Positions 1-8,418 of a DNA stretch of 10,586 nt are shown piece after piece. The DNA is taken from contig VKHC01000615.1 in NCBI GenBank assembly GCA_015143735.1, positions 1 to 10,586 on the forward strand, in the 5' to 3' direction. Every line of letters starts with the position of its first letter. The stretch's first letter is position 1. The translations under genes and the position numbers were made by a program. Under the pieces are notes generated by a model that saw only the letters and a list, made by a program, of their open reading frames with translations, was not told the DNA's origin and made no database searches. The DNA is from Synura sp. LO234KE (taxonomy: Eukaryota > Sar > Synurophyceae > Synurales > Mallomonadaceae).

Positions 1-842
1 TCCTGAATGGCACAGAAAATAAAGTCGGAAAATTTTAAAGGAGTATCGACCTTCAGTAGCTAGTAATTCTAAGCAACTTCTGTGCAAATCGCTTTTCATT
101 TTCTCGTAGATGATTCATCAAATTTACGTCCTTTACAGGACGATCGAGAAGAATTTCAAATACAAACGGAAGATAACTTAAGAGAACGATATAACCTAAA
201 AGCTGGACGACGGAAATAGTAAAATACATTTACTCCCACGAATTCGATCAAGAATTCGACTTTGGATGGTGACCATAGCAGGTGGTTTTACCATCCAAAG
301 TCCATCTAAAGTCCACCAGCTATAGTAGGTACAAAATTTATCCACTGATGGGCAGGAGGGACCGGATACTAAGCAAGGGCCGAAAGTGCAGACCATCGTG
401 GAGTTTCTTCCTCGCCTCCGCTTCGGGAGATAAGTGCGCAACGAAATCCAGAAAATATGGTACTTCTTATTTTTTTGTTAAGTGAGTAAAGGCAAGTAAA
501 GGGGGGATGCGATAGCATAAAGTAGTTTTAAATCGTGTTTTGTGAGACTGTACCAAGGCATCTCTAAGTATTTTACTACCCGGCTTCTAAGTAGTTTTGC
601 CTCAGAATTTGCCTAAAGGCCTCTAGATACCCGTTATCTAAGCCTTCAAAAGCGCAGGCGACACTGCTTCCGGCTTTTAGCGAAAGCTACGAAATGGAGA
701 ATCGCGACCAGTAAAACCGGTTTCTCTAACCTATCCAAGATAGTGACCGTCAAGGAGAAAGAAATCCAAGGGAATTTCTTAAAGCAAAGGTAATCCAGGC
801 CTCCAGCCAACTCAATCTTTACAGAGACAAAAGTTTTAAGTT
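1..842. other. no supported gene
   Basis: Short open frames on both strands around 196-485 overlap an inverted repeat and mirror each other, which is what a palindromic sequence produces by chance. A minus-strand ORF at 646-882 has no recognisable motif. No RNA gene or element terminus was identified. Confidence 0.4.
258..302. repeat. perfect 13-bp inverted repeat with nested repeats
   Basis: The arm GACTTTGGATGGT (258-270) is exactly complementary to ACCATCCAAAGTC (290-302), with a 19-nt loop. The right arm continues as an 11-bp tandem (CCATCCAAAGT, CCATCTAAAGT, 291-312). A second imperfect pair, ACCATAGCAGGTGG (272-285) with CCACCAGCTATAGT (313-326), matches at 12 of 14 positions. Just left of it GAATTCGA occurs twice (240-247, 252-259). 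The stem could form a hairpin in DNA or RNA, or mark the edge of an old element. Confidence 0.7.
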
Positions 843-2081
843 TTGAGCAACCTTTCCCGAATCCGAAATTCGGCCAAGACAATCTGCAGAAAATATTTAG
901 ATCTGGATCACATTAGGAATGAACTCCAACTCTTAATACTTCGCAAGATTGCGTCTTCAAAAAATCCTTCTCTATCTCATTTCTCAACTTCCACCTCGTT
1001 CAGTGTTTCATTTTGCAATAACGCTGCTATTATCAATCCTGTTCCACTCCTCTTCCTATTTGGAGAGGACAAGTTCACACAGGAACCTCAAGTTGAAATA
1101 TTTACCCCAGCAAATCAACGGGCGAATCTGGGCCTTGCTCCATTTTCATTTCTTGGTAATGCTACCTAAGATTTTGCACCCGCGTCGACCAATCTTCCAA
1201 TTGATTTCGCTCAAGCACACTTTGCGCAGCAATTTAGGCTTAGTGCACAAGCGCCCTCAACTCTAACTCTCAATTAATCGCAAAGTTGCTTTATTTACAA
1301 CTTTCAATCTCGTTTACCAGCATATAATTTCCCAGGATTTCAGCACGGTACCAGCTCTGCTGCCGGTCTCAATTCTGCTCTACCAGCTATTCAATTTGGG
1401 GCAAGTCAGAACACTCTGTCATCGTCACATCCACCTCATTATGAAGCCGAGGATGTTGAATGGAAGTTTCCCTCCGATTTCGGTATTGACGCGCATCCAT
1501 CGTCGTGAACAGCACAACTCTGTGACTTTGGGCGCTCGGAGGGAACTCACTGCCCAAATCAACGCCTCCCTCCCGGAGTTCTACAACGACCATGAGTGCC
1601 CCCAGCCTCGCAGGCTTAATTGAGAATATTGGATTGACATATCCTAGAACGACACAACCACTCCCGAACCCAAATTTTCCTCAATTTTCCGATAGAATAT
1701 AGGTTTGGAGAACACTTGGAATTAGTTCCAAGTCAAAATTGGAGTGGGGACATCCCTGCTGTATCTCAATCGCCAATTTTTTCTTCATCGGGAGTTCCAC
1801 CTCGCGACTGCACCCCAGCTCTCAATCCTACTCTCCTCCTTCCCTCTGGCGCTATTCGGCACGGCCAGGAACCTACCAGAGCTGTGAATTCAAGTTTCAA
1901 TTTCGGGGGAAATCCTGGCCTCACTCAAATCCAATACCCTAGTGCTGGGGACAGCAAAAATGATACTACTGACGGCGCACCCCCCGTCCTGCAGCAACTT
2001 TCTCGCGCTTTATTCAACTACAAGCTGACTTATTTAAGCGTAAGCACTCCAACATCTGGAGCACTCATCTCATTGGCCTAG
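843..2081 (+). pseudogene. decayed low-complexity coding sequence, possibly Gag-like
   Basis: In the frame of codon 843 the text is coding-like across 843-1166, 1170-1274 and 1278-1505, broken by TAA (1167, 1275) and TGA (1506). It then appears to move to another frame (about 1528-1600, including LGARRELTAQINASL), to a third (1592-1699, beginning MSAPSLAGLIENIGL), and back to the first (about 1704-2078, stop TAG 2079). The composition is rich in Ser, Pro, Gln, Asn, Ala and Phe, with pieces such as FAQAHFAQQF and FQHGTSSAAGLNSALPAIQ. That is typical of disordered proteins and of some retroelement Gag N termini. No zinc knuckle, protease or reverse transcriptase motif was found, so the Gag idea is weak. 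Frame changes may be indels or, less likely, introns. Conceptual joining is not attempted. Confidence 0.3.
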
Positions 2082-2089
2082 GAATAGCC

Positions 2090-3065
2090 GAACAGCAATA
2101 TTGCCTCCATTTGCATATCTCGACCGAAGTTCTCTGCCATACAAACAATGGGGCTCAGGGGTCATTAATCTTTTGAAAAAACTTCTTAACCTTCTTCAGA
2201 CTCAAGGCTTTGCCCTGTCTTACTTGGCTGCCCCCAACAATACGAGGACCAACAAGATCATGCTTCTGAAGAAGTTTTCTATGTTGAAGGAGCCTGGCGC
2301 TGTAACCTCCTCTTTCGGGTGGAGGCGACATAGCGGGACCTTCAAGACGAGTGAACCCCCAGTATGGAGGTCCGACTTTGTTCTGTGTCTCTTCTCAGTG
2401 CCATAAGGCAGACACGCCTACCGATTATATTCCAGATCCCTTGAAGCGACATGGGAGTCCATTCTTCAAGAAATCTCTCTAGATCTCCAGAGGAGTACTC
2501 CCGAGGGTTACTTGTTGGCTAGTTCTCTTCGTTGCAAACGGAGAGAATCGAAAGTCCCTTTGCAACTATTGGGGAGACAGATCCATGGGGAGCGGTAATG
2601 AACCCCCTATGGGCTGCGATTCTTGAGTAGGAAGCATCTGGCCCTCCACAGGGTCTATTTTTCGCCCTCGTCCCCTTCATCCCCACCGCAGCTCAGTGGG
2701 GCTTTGCTTCGTTTGCTCTCCAGCCCTCACCGGAGCGGTGCGCACATCCCTCTCTGGGAAATACCGTCAAATGGACTGACACCCGAAGTGTCTAAAAGGA
2801 CGATACCGTCGTGCGCTTGCTTCTGGAGCGGGAGGATACGCAGGCCCAACGCAAGGAGAGCGTAAAGGGGCACGACACCCTGGCAAATATTGCGTCTCCT
2901 CTGAAATCGTCCCTTCATCCGATACCTGTCTCACGAGATGATCGACTTTCCGGACCGGAGCGGGACCAGCTTGAAACCCCCTCCTGCTGGGCACACGAGG
3001 AGGGGCCTGAGCGCCTGAGCACCAGCGTAGTGAAGCCGCTTCCAGACCGCGTGTCCCCTCACTAA
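2090..3065 (+). pseudogene. G+C-rich decayed coding region, family unknown
   Basis: Long open stretches exist in all three + frames: the first from about 2056 to 2403, 2407-2588 and 2598-2862; the second around 2327-2477 (including QYGGPTLFCVSSQCHKADT); the third around 2595-3062, interrupted by a stop near 2791 and ending TAA 3063. Parts look protein-like in more than one frame, because the DNA is G+C-rich and stops are rare. It follows directly on the low-complexity region upstream and may be the same decayed gene. No conserved catalytic motif was seen. The minus strand is also partly open here, so strand is uncertain. Confidence 0.2.
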
Positions 3066-4270
3066 GAGTTGTTGCTTGCCCAACTTGCGGTGCCAGTCAG
3101 ATGTGCAATGCTGAGCTTTTCGTCTAGTTTGGCTTTCTGATCTCGGTCGGGTGTGGTGGTTGCATTTTTGCGTCATGAATCTCATTTATTGCTCTCTGTA
3201 AACACGCCAATTCTGCATTATCTGCCGCTGCTCGTGCAAGTACCTTATTATGGTGGATCCTGTGGAAAGAAGCTTTCGGGGAATTCTAGGCACACTTCTT
3301 CCATCCTGAAGATCCCATTTAGACTGATGGGGAAGCAGTCCCATGGCCCTGGCTCATAAATCCCCTCTTGGTGGACCTCCTACTCAGAGGAGTCTGCGTG
3401 GACTAGGCTGGAGAAGATCGCCTTCTCTGACCCACCCTGCTCTCGCACTTTTTCCTGCCATCGTAAGGGCTCTCTCCAACCCCTCGTTGAACGGTACTGT
3501 AGTACGAGACCCAGCCGCTCGCACAAGCACGTACGAATCCGATTCACAATCACAATTTTAGCCTAACAGAATGTCGTTGGAGTAGCTCTCCCTTGTGCGC
3601 TGCAGGATGTATCGAAGCATTTCTTCCAACGGATACGCGGAGCCCCTTGCAGGCAAAGATGCCCTGGGAAGCATGCTCCTGTGAAGTTCCTTTAGTTTGT
3701 CACTACGGTGCTTGTCCTCTCTCTGTCTCGCTGGCATAGGTCCGTTTAGTGGTCTGCTTTACCCCATGCCTCTTATCTTTTGTATGGTGCCCCGCCTTCT
3801 CTTGCTTCGTACTGGCGTTCATAGCATCATTATTTCACTGCTTCACCACAATTTTATGAGAGATCTCTTTTTTGTAGGAACGTCTCCCTGTTGGAGCATA
3901 TGCGCTGCATAATTGCCCGCTCATTCAAGACTCTCCGTCTGGCCAACATGAAAAGACTTGGGTGAGAATAGAGCCAGGCTACAGAAGTCATGTTGACAGC
4001 ATGGTGGAGTGGTCAAGTCGGGCCTTGCGTTCGCTGCTTTTGCTGGTGTTAGTCTGGGTACAAACGAGTATGGCGGGAATAATAAACGAGTTCAGGGCCT
4101 TCAAACTTCTGAATTTGATCGAACCAACACCATATTGGAGTTTGTAGTGAGCTCTACAATAAAGGCACGAGCTGCCGACGGTATAGAGAGGAGTGCTCTT
4201 CGCTCAACTTCGGTACTGGGCTAGAAGAATAGGCGTTGTTACGTTGGCAGCGGATCCGCCTGTGTGGTAA
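3066..4270 (+). other. no intact gene; scattered open segments
   Basis: Several short open segments follow one another on the + strand. One starts near 3185 (including SALSAAARASTLLWWILWK), another runs from 3343 to 3558, a strongly hydrophobic one from 3697 to 3909, and others from 3962 to 4144 and 4009 to 4221. Stops and frame changes separate them. The short open text at 4181-4267, before the TAA at 4268, is in the same frame as the 4271 ORF. No domain was recognised. These could be the decayed continuation of the upstream coding region or chance ORFs. Confidence 0.15.
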
Positions 4271-4552
4271 ATAGGAATTGTTCCCCTGACGGTTCTACCA
4301 TTTTTGTTGAACTTGCTCACTCATGAGATGTTTAAGACTGGAATCGTAACAGGATTTGGTGCTGTATCGGCAACAGACTCGTTGAGTTGGGAAGAGCCGA
4401 AAACAAATCGCCGGACAGAGTCGGTTGTAATACAATGCTTATTTCCACGGAAAGAATACATTGGTGCTTCGTGGGAGATTTGCGCGAGTAAAGGAGATAA
4501 GGTGAAGACATTTGTGAAGCTATCTATTTCCAACGCTGACACCACCTCAAGA
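4271..4552 (+). CDS. open segment of 93 codons, product unknown
   Basis: Open from just after TAA 4268-4270 to TAG 4550-4552. The internal text (for example TGIVTGFGAVSATDSLSWEE) has ordinary soluble-protein composition. The first in-frame ATG is at about 4325, giving roughly 75 residues; a TTG at 4304 is earlier. The same frame is open for 29 codons before the TAA (4181-4267), so this may be a decayed larger gene. No known motif was seen, and a chance ORF is possible. Confidence 0.2.
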
Positions 4553-5375
4553 TAGATAAAGTCCTTGGATTGGGCTTCCGACTTTGCGTGAGCTTATTCC
4601 TTGAAATTGTATCAACTGACTTAACTAAATTTATTGTATTAACTTTCTGCCTGATTTACCGGACGAGAAGGCTGTGGAGACTGCGATGCAATATCGATTG
4701 GAATGTTGGCTTCCCTGTTTACCAAAGACGTAGTGGAGATGGTAGCCTTCATCTTCATCAAAAATACATTATTATTTTTCCGCTCCCCAAACTTGAAGAA
4801 TGGTTACCGGAAATTTTAGGCTGAATAAGAAGAACTATTTGTGTAAAGTTGAACATTTTGTTACTTTTTGGCTCAATTCGATCGGAGAAATAATCCAAGC
4901 CCACGACAAATATTCGTGATCTTCATCTACACGATAACTAAGTAGATGGTTTGACATTGGTTTGTTGTATTGGTTTTGAATAATTCCAATTTCCAAATTT
5001 TGGGGAGCGTCGATTTCCGCATAATTTGCGACCGGAATTTAAAGCATATTTAGTTCCTCATAGGCGAATTCTGATTGAAAACCTCCCAGAACTGGAGTAA
5101 AAATTAGATCGGGACGAAAAGCGCAACGCGTTTTAAAACTATTGAAATTGCGTTTCTGAATTTTTCTTAAAATCTCACGTGCAATCTCCCTGTTAAATTG
5201 TCTTACTAAAGCCTAATTTAATTGCCGCGCGGGTAGATCCCCAAAAATAGTGTCTACGGTTAGAATTCTAGTGATGACGAGGGCACATGTATGTAAAGTA
5301 AATACTTAAGCACACTGACGCAACTTTTCTACTTTCGAAAACAGCATGGGCGATGAGTTTGTGAAAGAATTATAA
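4553..5375 (+). other. no supported gene; short coding-like fragments
   Basis: Between 4640 and 4900 short protein-like pieces appear in different + frames, for example LPDEKAVETAMQYRLECWLP, then a hydrophobic piece in another frame ending at TAG about 4819, and one ending near 4918. They overlap a 252-nt open frame (4570-4821). The rest to 5375 is A+T-rich with frequent stops in every frame. An intron-like unit (GTAAAG at 5293 to ACAG at 5344, 52 nt) is present but has no convincing exons around it. Confidence 0.15.
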
Positions 5376-5969
5376 TATTCCTCGCGCTTAGAGCCGCCTC
5401 GCAAGGGGAGAGCAAACTCGAGAAGAGAACCCAAAATTTTTTTAAGCGAAGCGCGGGAATATCAAAGTGCTCAAATGCTTCAGGCTATACGTGAAAAAGA
5501 AACAGGTGATAACTTCCATTACATTTTTTCATTGCAGCGATGAGTCGTTCACAAAATGTTTGCGTAATCAGTACGATCCCTTGAGGCCAAAAATATTGTT
5601 CAAAAATTATTTTGGAAATATCCTACCGCCCTTACAAGAGGTCACAATTATGTTTTATGGTTGTATCTACTAGAGTTTTAAGATTTAGAGTTTGTTAAAT
5701 ATTGTGTATTGAATATTTCATAATTTCTAAAAAAAAATTAAGCGTCGCAGCTGATTTTTAGCTCACAGGACGAATCTAGTAGTCGTACTCGAGCAATTGA
5801 AGTACTAAACTACAATAACTTACTTATGGGAGGAATCGGTGCTTACAAATACCAAGGCAACGATTTAAAAAACAAGATTACAACGAAAAATGAGGTAGGC
5901 AGGAATTCTGTACAAATACACTTAATACAAGTCTTTTGGATCGAGTCGATGATACGATATTTGCTATGA
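5376..5969 (+). pseudogene. coding-like open segments, disrupted or unresolved exon structure
   Basis: Three segments read like protein. Position 5376-5540 contains EAREYQSAQMLQAIREKETG. Another frame, open to TAG 5671, contains SDESFTKCLRNQYDPLRPK. Position 5742-5966 contains AIEVLNYNNLLMGGIGAYKY. Intron-like signals lie between them: a donor CAG|GTGATA at 5506, a strong acceptor TTTTTTCATTGCAG ending at 5537, a weaker acceptor ending at 5571 (66-nt intron, frame kept), and a donor GAG|GTAGGC at 5895. No single combination joins all three segments, so either the gene is broken by frameshifts or the exon model is wrong. No family recognised. Confidence 0.22.
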
Positions 5970-6313
5970 ATTGATCATAACGTGCTAAAAGTATGGCCAT
6001 CAACGCCAACTGACTTAATATGGGGAAATGTCTCATAAATCCTCATGATGGACTACTTGTTTTCAAGCAACTGTTTGTGCAGGACTAGGAATACATTTTT
6101 CTTTGTTGTTGGAGGTGAAAAAAAATTATTTCATACTGCTCATTCGTCGCGGTGAAGTGCGTGCATGAAATTCGCAAAGGTTCAATGAACAATGCAAACA
6201 AGGTGAAGATTGCTCTCATTTCGTGATTACAATTACTATTACCGCCTAAGGATTTGCGTAGACCGCAATATGTTTTGATTTGCAGTAGAAGCACGAAGAT
6301 TCGATAGCGCAAA
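5970..6313. other. A+T-rich non-coding stretch, nothing recognised
   Basis: Stops are frequent in all frames. A minus-strand ORF (6085-6312) is hydrophobic and mixed, with no motif. No RNA gene or repeat was found. Confidence 0.4.
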
Positions 6314-6394
6314 GTATTTGATGGAGCGCAATTTCAGGAAACCTCTTGTAGACGTGAGACTCGCAGATCATATCGGGTTTCTCATTCATTAACA
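6314..6394 (+). repeat. diverged dispersed repeat, copy A
   Basis: Shares the core TTTCAGGAAACCTCTTGT with copies B and C, preceded by GTATTTGATGGAGCGCAA. Its right end CTCATTCATTAACAT matches ATCATTCATTGACAT of copy B. It lies in the same orientation as the other copies, about 480 bp from B. Confidence 0.6.
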
Positions 6395-6572
6395 TGCTCA
6401 CCTACTATCTGTTCAATTAGTTCCAGGGTTCAGAAGTTCAACTTACACTTAACAGTAAGGAGCAGAGTACATTTCCTATTTTGTTGGGCATGATCTTCAA
6501 CTTCTGCATGGAAGTATTCTGGTGAATTGTATTTTAGAAGCCGGGCAAAAATACGTACAGTTCACCTGTCTG

Positions 6573-6694
6573 AGCATATTGGAAAAAGTGATAAGAGGGT
6601 AGTGTTACAGTAGATATTGTTTTGCATTGTTTTGAATAGCATATTGGAAAAAGTGATAATAGGGTAGTGTTACAGTAGATATTGTTTTGAATTG
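6573..6694. repeat. 65-bp tandem duplication, 1.9 copies
   Basis: Copy 1 (6573-6637) and copy 2 (6638-6694) both begin AGCATATTGGAAAAAGTGAT and differ at two positions over 57 bp (G/T at 6595 and C/A near 6625). The near-identity implies a recent duplication compared with the decayed surroundings. No ORF crosses it. Confidence 0.85.
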
Positions 6695-6796
6695 CCTATA
6701 TCACTTTAAATGTGTTACATAGAATATAAATTATTGCTTTCAAATATTAGAATGGTGTTGGTGCAGTTGCCTTCGCTCGAAAATAGCATGCTTCTA

Positions 6797-6882
6797 AATA
6801 TTTGCTGGAGAGCGATTTCAGGAAACCTCTTATTGAGGTGAGGCGTATTGTTCATTACTTGTTTCGTATCATTCATTGACAT
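6797..6882 (+). repeat. diverged dispersed repeat, copy B
   Basis: Reads AATATTTGCTGGAGAGCGAT, then TTCAGGAAACCTCTTATTGAGGTGAGG, and ends at CATTCATTGACAT. It aligns with copy A over its whole length and with copy C over the core. Upstream at 6752-6780 a GGTGTTGGTGCAGTTGCC stretch loosely resembles the 5' half seen in copies C and D. Confidence 0.6.
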
Positions 6883-7116
6883 TTTAGGCTTTCATATAGT
6901 TTCAAATTCAAAGCACAATAATAAAAACAATGAATGGTATATCCTCACTGGTTTGTTGAAGTCGGATTTTGGCATACCTAGTTTGCGATACAAAAGAGTT
7001 GCATAGCGAATGTTCGGGCTTATTGGATAAACTGGATGACTTAAACAAAACTAATTTCCACCTTCGCATTTCCTTAGAATTGATTATTTGTCTATCCAAT
7101 CGTGACATCTTCGTGT

Positions 7117-7166
7117 CAGTGTGGTGAGCGATGGTGTAATTTCCATCGCTGTTCGCGTGCTTAGAC
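7117..7166 (+). repeat. dispersed repeat, partial copy D
   Basis: Only the left half of the family is present: CAGTGTGGTGAGCGATGGTG, then TAATTTCCATCGCTGTTCGCGTGCTTAGA. It contains a perfect 7-bp inverted pair GCGATGG (7128-7134) and CCATCGC (7143-7149). The right half with the CAGGAAACCTC core is absent. Confidence 0.5.
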
Positions 7167-7473
7167 AGAACATTATATATGTTATTTGATAAATGATTTC
7201 ATAGAAAAATCACGATAAACTATATTCACCTCGTCACATTCTGTACGCAAGTACTGCAAGTCTTTTGGAATAGTAATGGTGACAATATTCTCGATCGGGA
7301 CGTCGAAATCCCGCTTTACTTATGCGGCAAGGATATCCTTTTGAGTGCATTGAATCTAATACTATTAGAGCGTGTTTAATTTTTGCCCATTGGAAGAGAC
7401 AGAAAATAAATATAAGCTAATTATAGATCTTTCCTCTTTTGGAGGCTTCCTAAAACCAATATCAAATCTTGAT

Positions 7474-7499
7474 ATGCATCACTGTGTGTGGTGATGCAT
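7474..7499. repeat. perfect 9-bp inverted repeat (hairpin)
   Basis: ATGCATCAC (7474-7482) pairs exactly with GTGATGCAT (7491-7499) around an 8-nt TG-repeat loop. It sits at the left edge of repeat copy C. No U tract or RNA gene accompanies it. Confidence 0.7.
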
Positions 7500-7597
7500 G
7501 GTGTAGTCGCCATCGGTATTCGCGCGCTAAGATGTGATCCTGTCAAATTTTTGTTGGAGAACGGTCTCAGGAAAGAAACCTCTTGTTGAGGTGAGGT
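7480..7597 (+). repeat. dispersed repeat, copy C (longest)
   Basis: The left half (7480-7532, GATGCATGGTGTAGTCGCC followed by ATCGGTATTCGCGCGC) matches copy D. The right half (7547-7597, TTTGTTGGAGAACGGTCTC, then the AAACCTCTTGTTGAGGTGAG core) matches A and B with a 4-nt AAAG insertion. It therefore links the two halves into one family of about 120 bp. GGTGTAGT followed by a CGCGCGCT motif is faintly like a tRNA-derived SINE head, but no proper A and B boxes or cloverleaf could be drawn. Confidence 0.5.
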
Positions 7598-7802
7598 CTA
7601 TACTACTAGATCAAATATGTATGAGTTGTTTTCTACAAAGTACAAGAGTATGCATTCAATCTCTCCAGCTATCACAGTTTTGGAAAGAATTGAGGAATTA
7701 AAATTTCTATGACACCTTCTCTTGTCAGGGCTGGACTTCTAACACTCATTGTTGCGAGTCTGTCCAAAAGTCGAACAAACAATTCGATTTAATATAATCA
7801 GA

Positions 7803-8025
7803 ATGATCACGCGATTAAAGAGGACTGCCAACGGCTGCGTAAGCACTATCGAAGTCAGTTTTAAATATGGGCGTGTTGGATACAACATAAGGATTCTCGT
7901 TTCCTCTGTTAAGCAAAATATGTTAAATACTTTTGTCCGATAGACTAACGGCCCCTTCTATTTTTCAGGGTGGTCGTGTGATGACCGTGTCAGAACTGGA
8001 GAAGTCAGTCCTGCTAGAGACATAA
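7803..8025 (+). CDS. candidate spliced gene end (two short exons), product unknown
   Basis: A strong 3' splice site lies at 7968: a GACTAACGG branch-like element, then CCCCTTCTATTTTTCAG. The following 18 codons (7969-8022, beginning GGRVMTVSELEKS) end at TAA 8023-8025. Two upstream exons fit in phase 0. One is ATG at 7803 to 7838 with donor GTAAGC (130-nt intron, 30-residue product). The other is the longer open frame to 7907 with donor GTTAAG (61-nt intron). In either case the join restores an open frame where the unspliced frame stops at 7941. There is no AATAAA close downstream and the product is very short, so this may be a remnant or only the last exon of a gene. Function unknown. Confidence 0.25.
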
Positions 8026-8327
8026 AAGCCCTCTTGCCTATAAAAGCAGGACAAAGGTAGTCCCGTATAACTTGTTACGACTCGATCTTGACCACGATGA
8101 AGTTTAAATACCCTTACATCCTGTTTAAGTTGTAGAGGCGTGTAGCAGCATAGAAGCTGCACAGGGCATTTACGATTACTTGGTGCGGTTACTATTCATA
8201 CCTACTGTAGCTTGCCTACCCTGTTATACTCCGCCCTGCACGTTTGTCGACTGATCAGTGGGGGCGTATCTCCACCCCAGGATCTATCCGTAATCTACGG
8301 TTACTACCTAATCTTGTACACTAGTAT
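8026..8327. other. non-coding stretch with small hairpins, downstream of the SET gene
   Basis: It contains TATAAAAG at 8039-8046 (+ strand) without a following gene, and short inverted pairs: GTCCTGCT (8008-8015) with AGCAGGAC (8045-8052), GCAGC (8145-8149) with GCTGC (8156-8160), and CCGTA (8288-8292) with TACGG (8296-8300). A minus-strand ORF at 7965-8162 shows no motif. I see no gene here. Confidence 0.35.
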
Positions 8328-8333
8328 TTTATT
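8328..8333 (-). terminator. poly(A) signal AATAAA of the SET gene
   Basis: The + strand reads TTTATT, which is AATAAA on the minus strand, within GCAGAAATAAAATACTAG. It lies 86 nt downstream of the TAG stop at 8419, a normal 3' UTR distance, and in the correct orientation. The hexamer is common by chance in A+T-rich DNA, but this position supports the gene model. Confidence 0.5.
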
Positions 8334-8418
8334 TCTGCCTAGTTGAGAAGCACAATTTTGTGAGAAAGTTGATTTAATTTACGTAAGCGGTGAGGACCAG
8401 TTCGAGGTGATGGGGGAA

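Larger units (their letters stand above)
6883..7802. other. A+T-rich non-coding stretch apart from repeats C and D
   Basis: Apart from the two repeat copies and the hairpin listed separately, no convincing ORF is present. A minus-strand 66-codon ORF (6908-7108) begins beside repeat copy D and has no recognisable motif. Confidence 0.4.

Noticed and set aside
646-882. Minus-strand 78-codon ORF
   Set aside because: No motif and no splice or poly(A) context; a chance ORF is the simpler reading.
843-4552. Assignment of the decayed region to a named retroelement or virus family
   Set aside because: I looked for reverse transcriptase (YxDD), protease, integrase, RNase H and zinc-knuckle motifs and saw none; a name would be a guess.
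5506-5537. 32-nt intron between CAG|GTGATA and TTGCAG
   Set aside because: It is shorter than the other introns here and does not join the two best open frames in phase.
8067-8081. CTTGTTACGACT, identical to part of the 3' end of small-subunit rRNA (complement)
   Set aside because: Only 12 bases match and the flanks do not continue the rRNA sequence.
7980-8340. Possible solo LTR with TATAAAAG promoter
   Set aside because: No paired LTR, target-site duplication, clear TG...CA ends or adjoining pol gene could be found.
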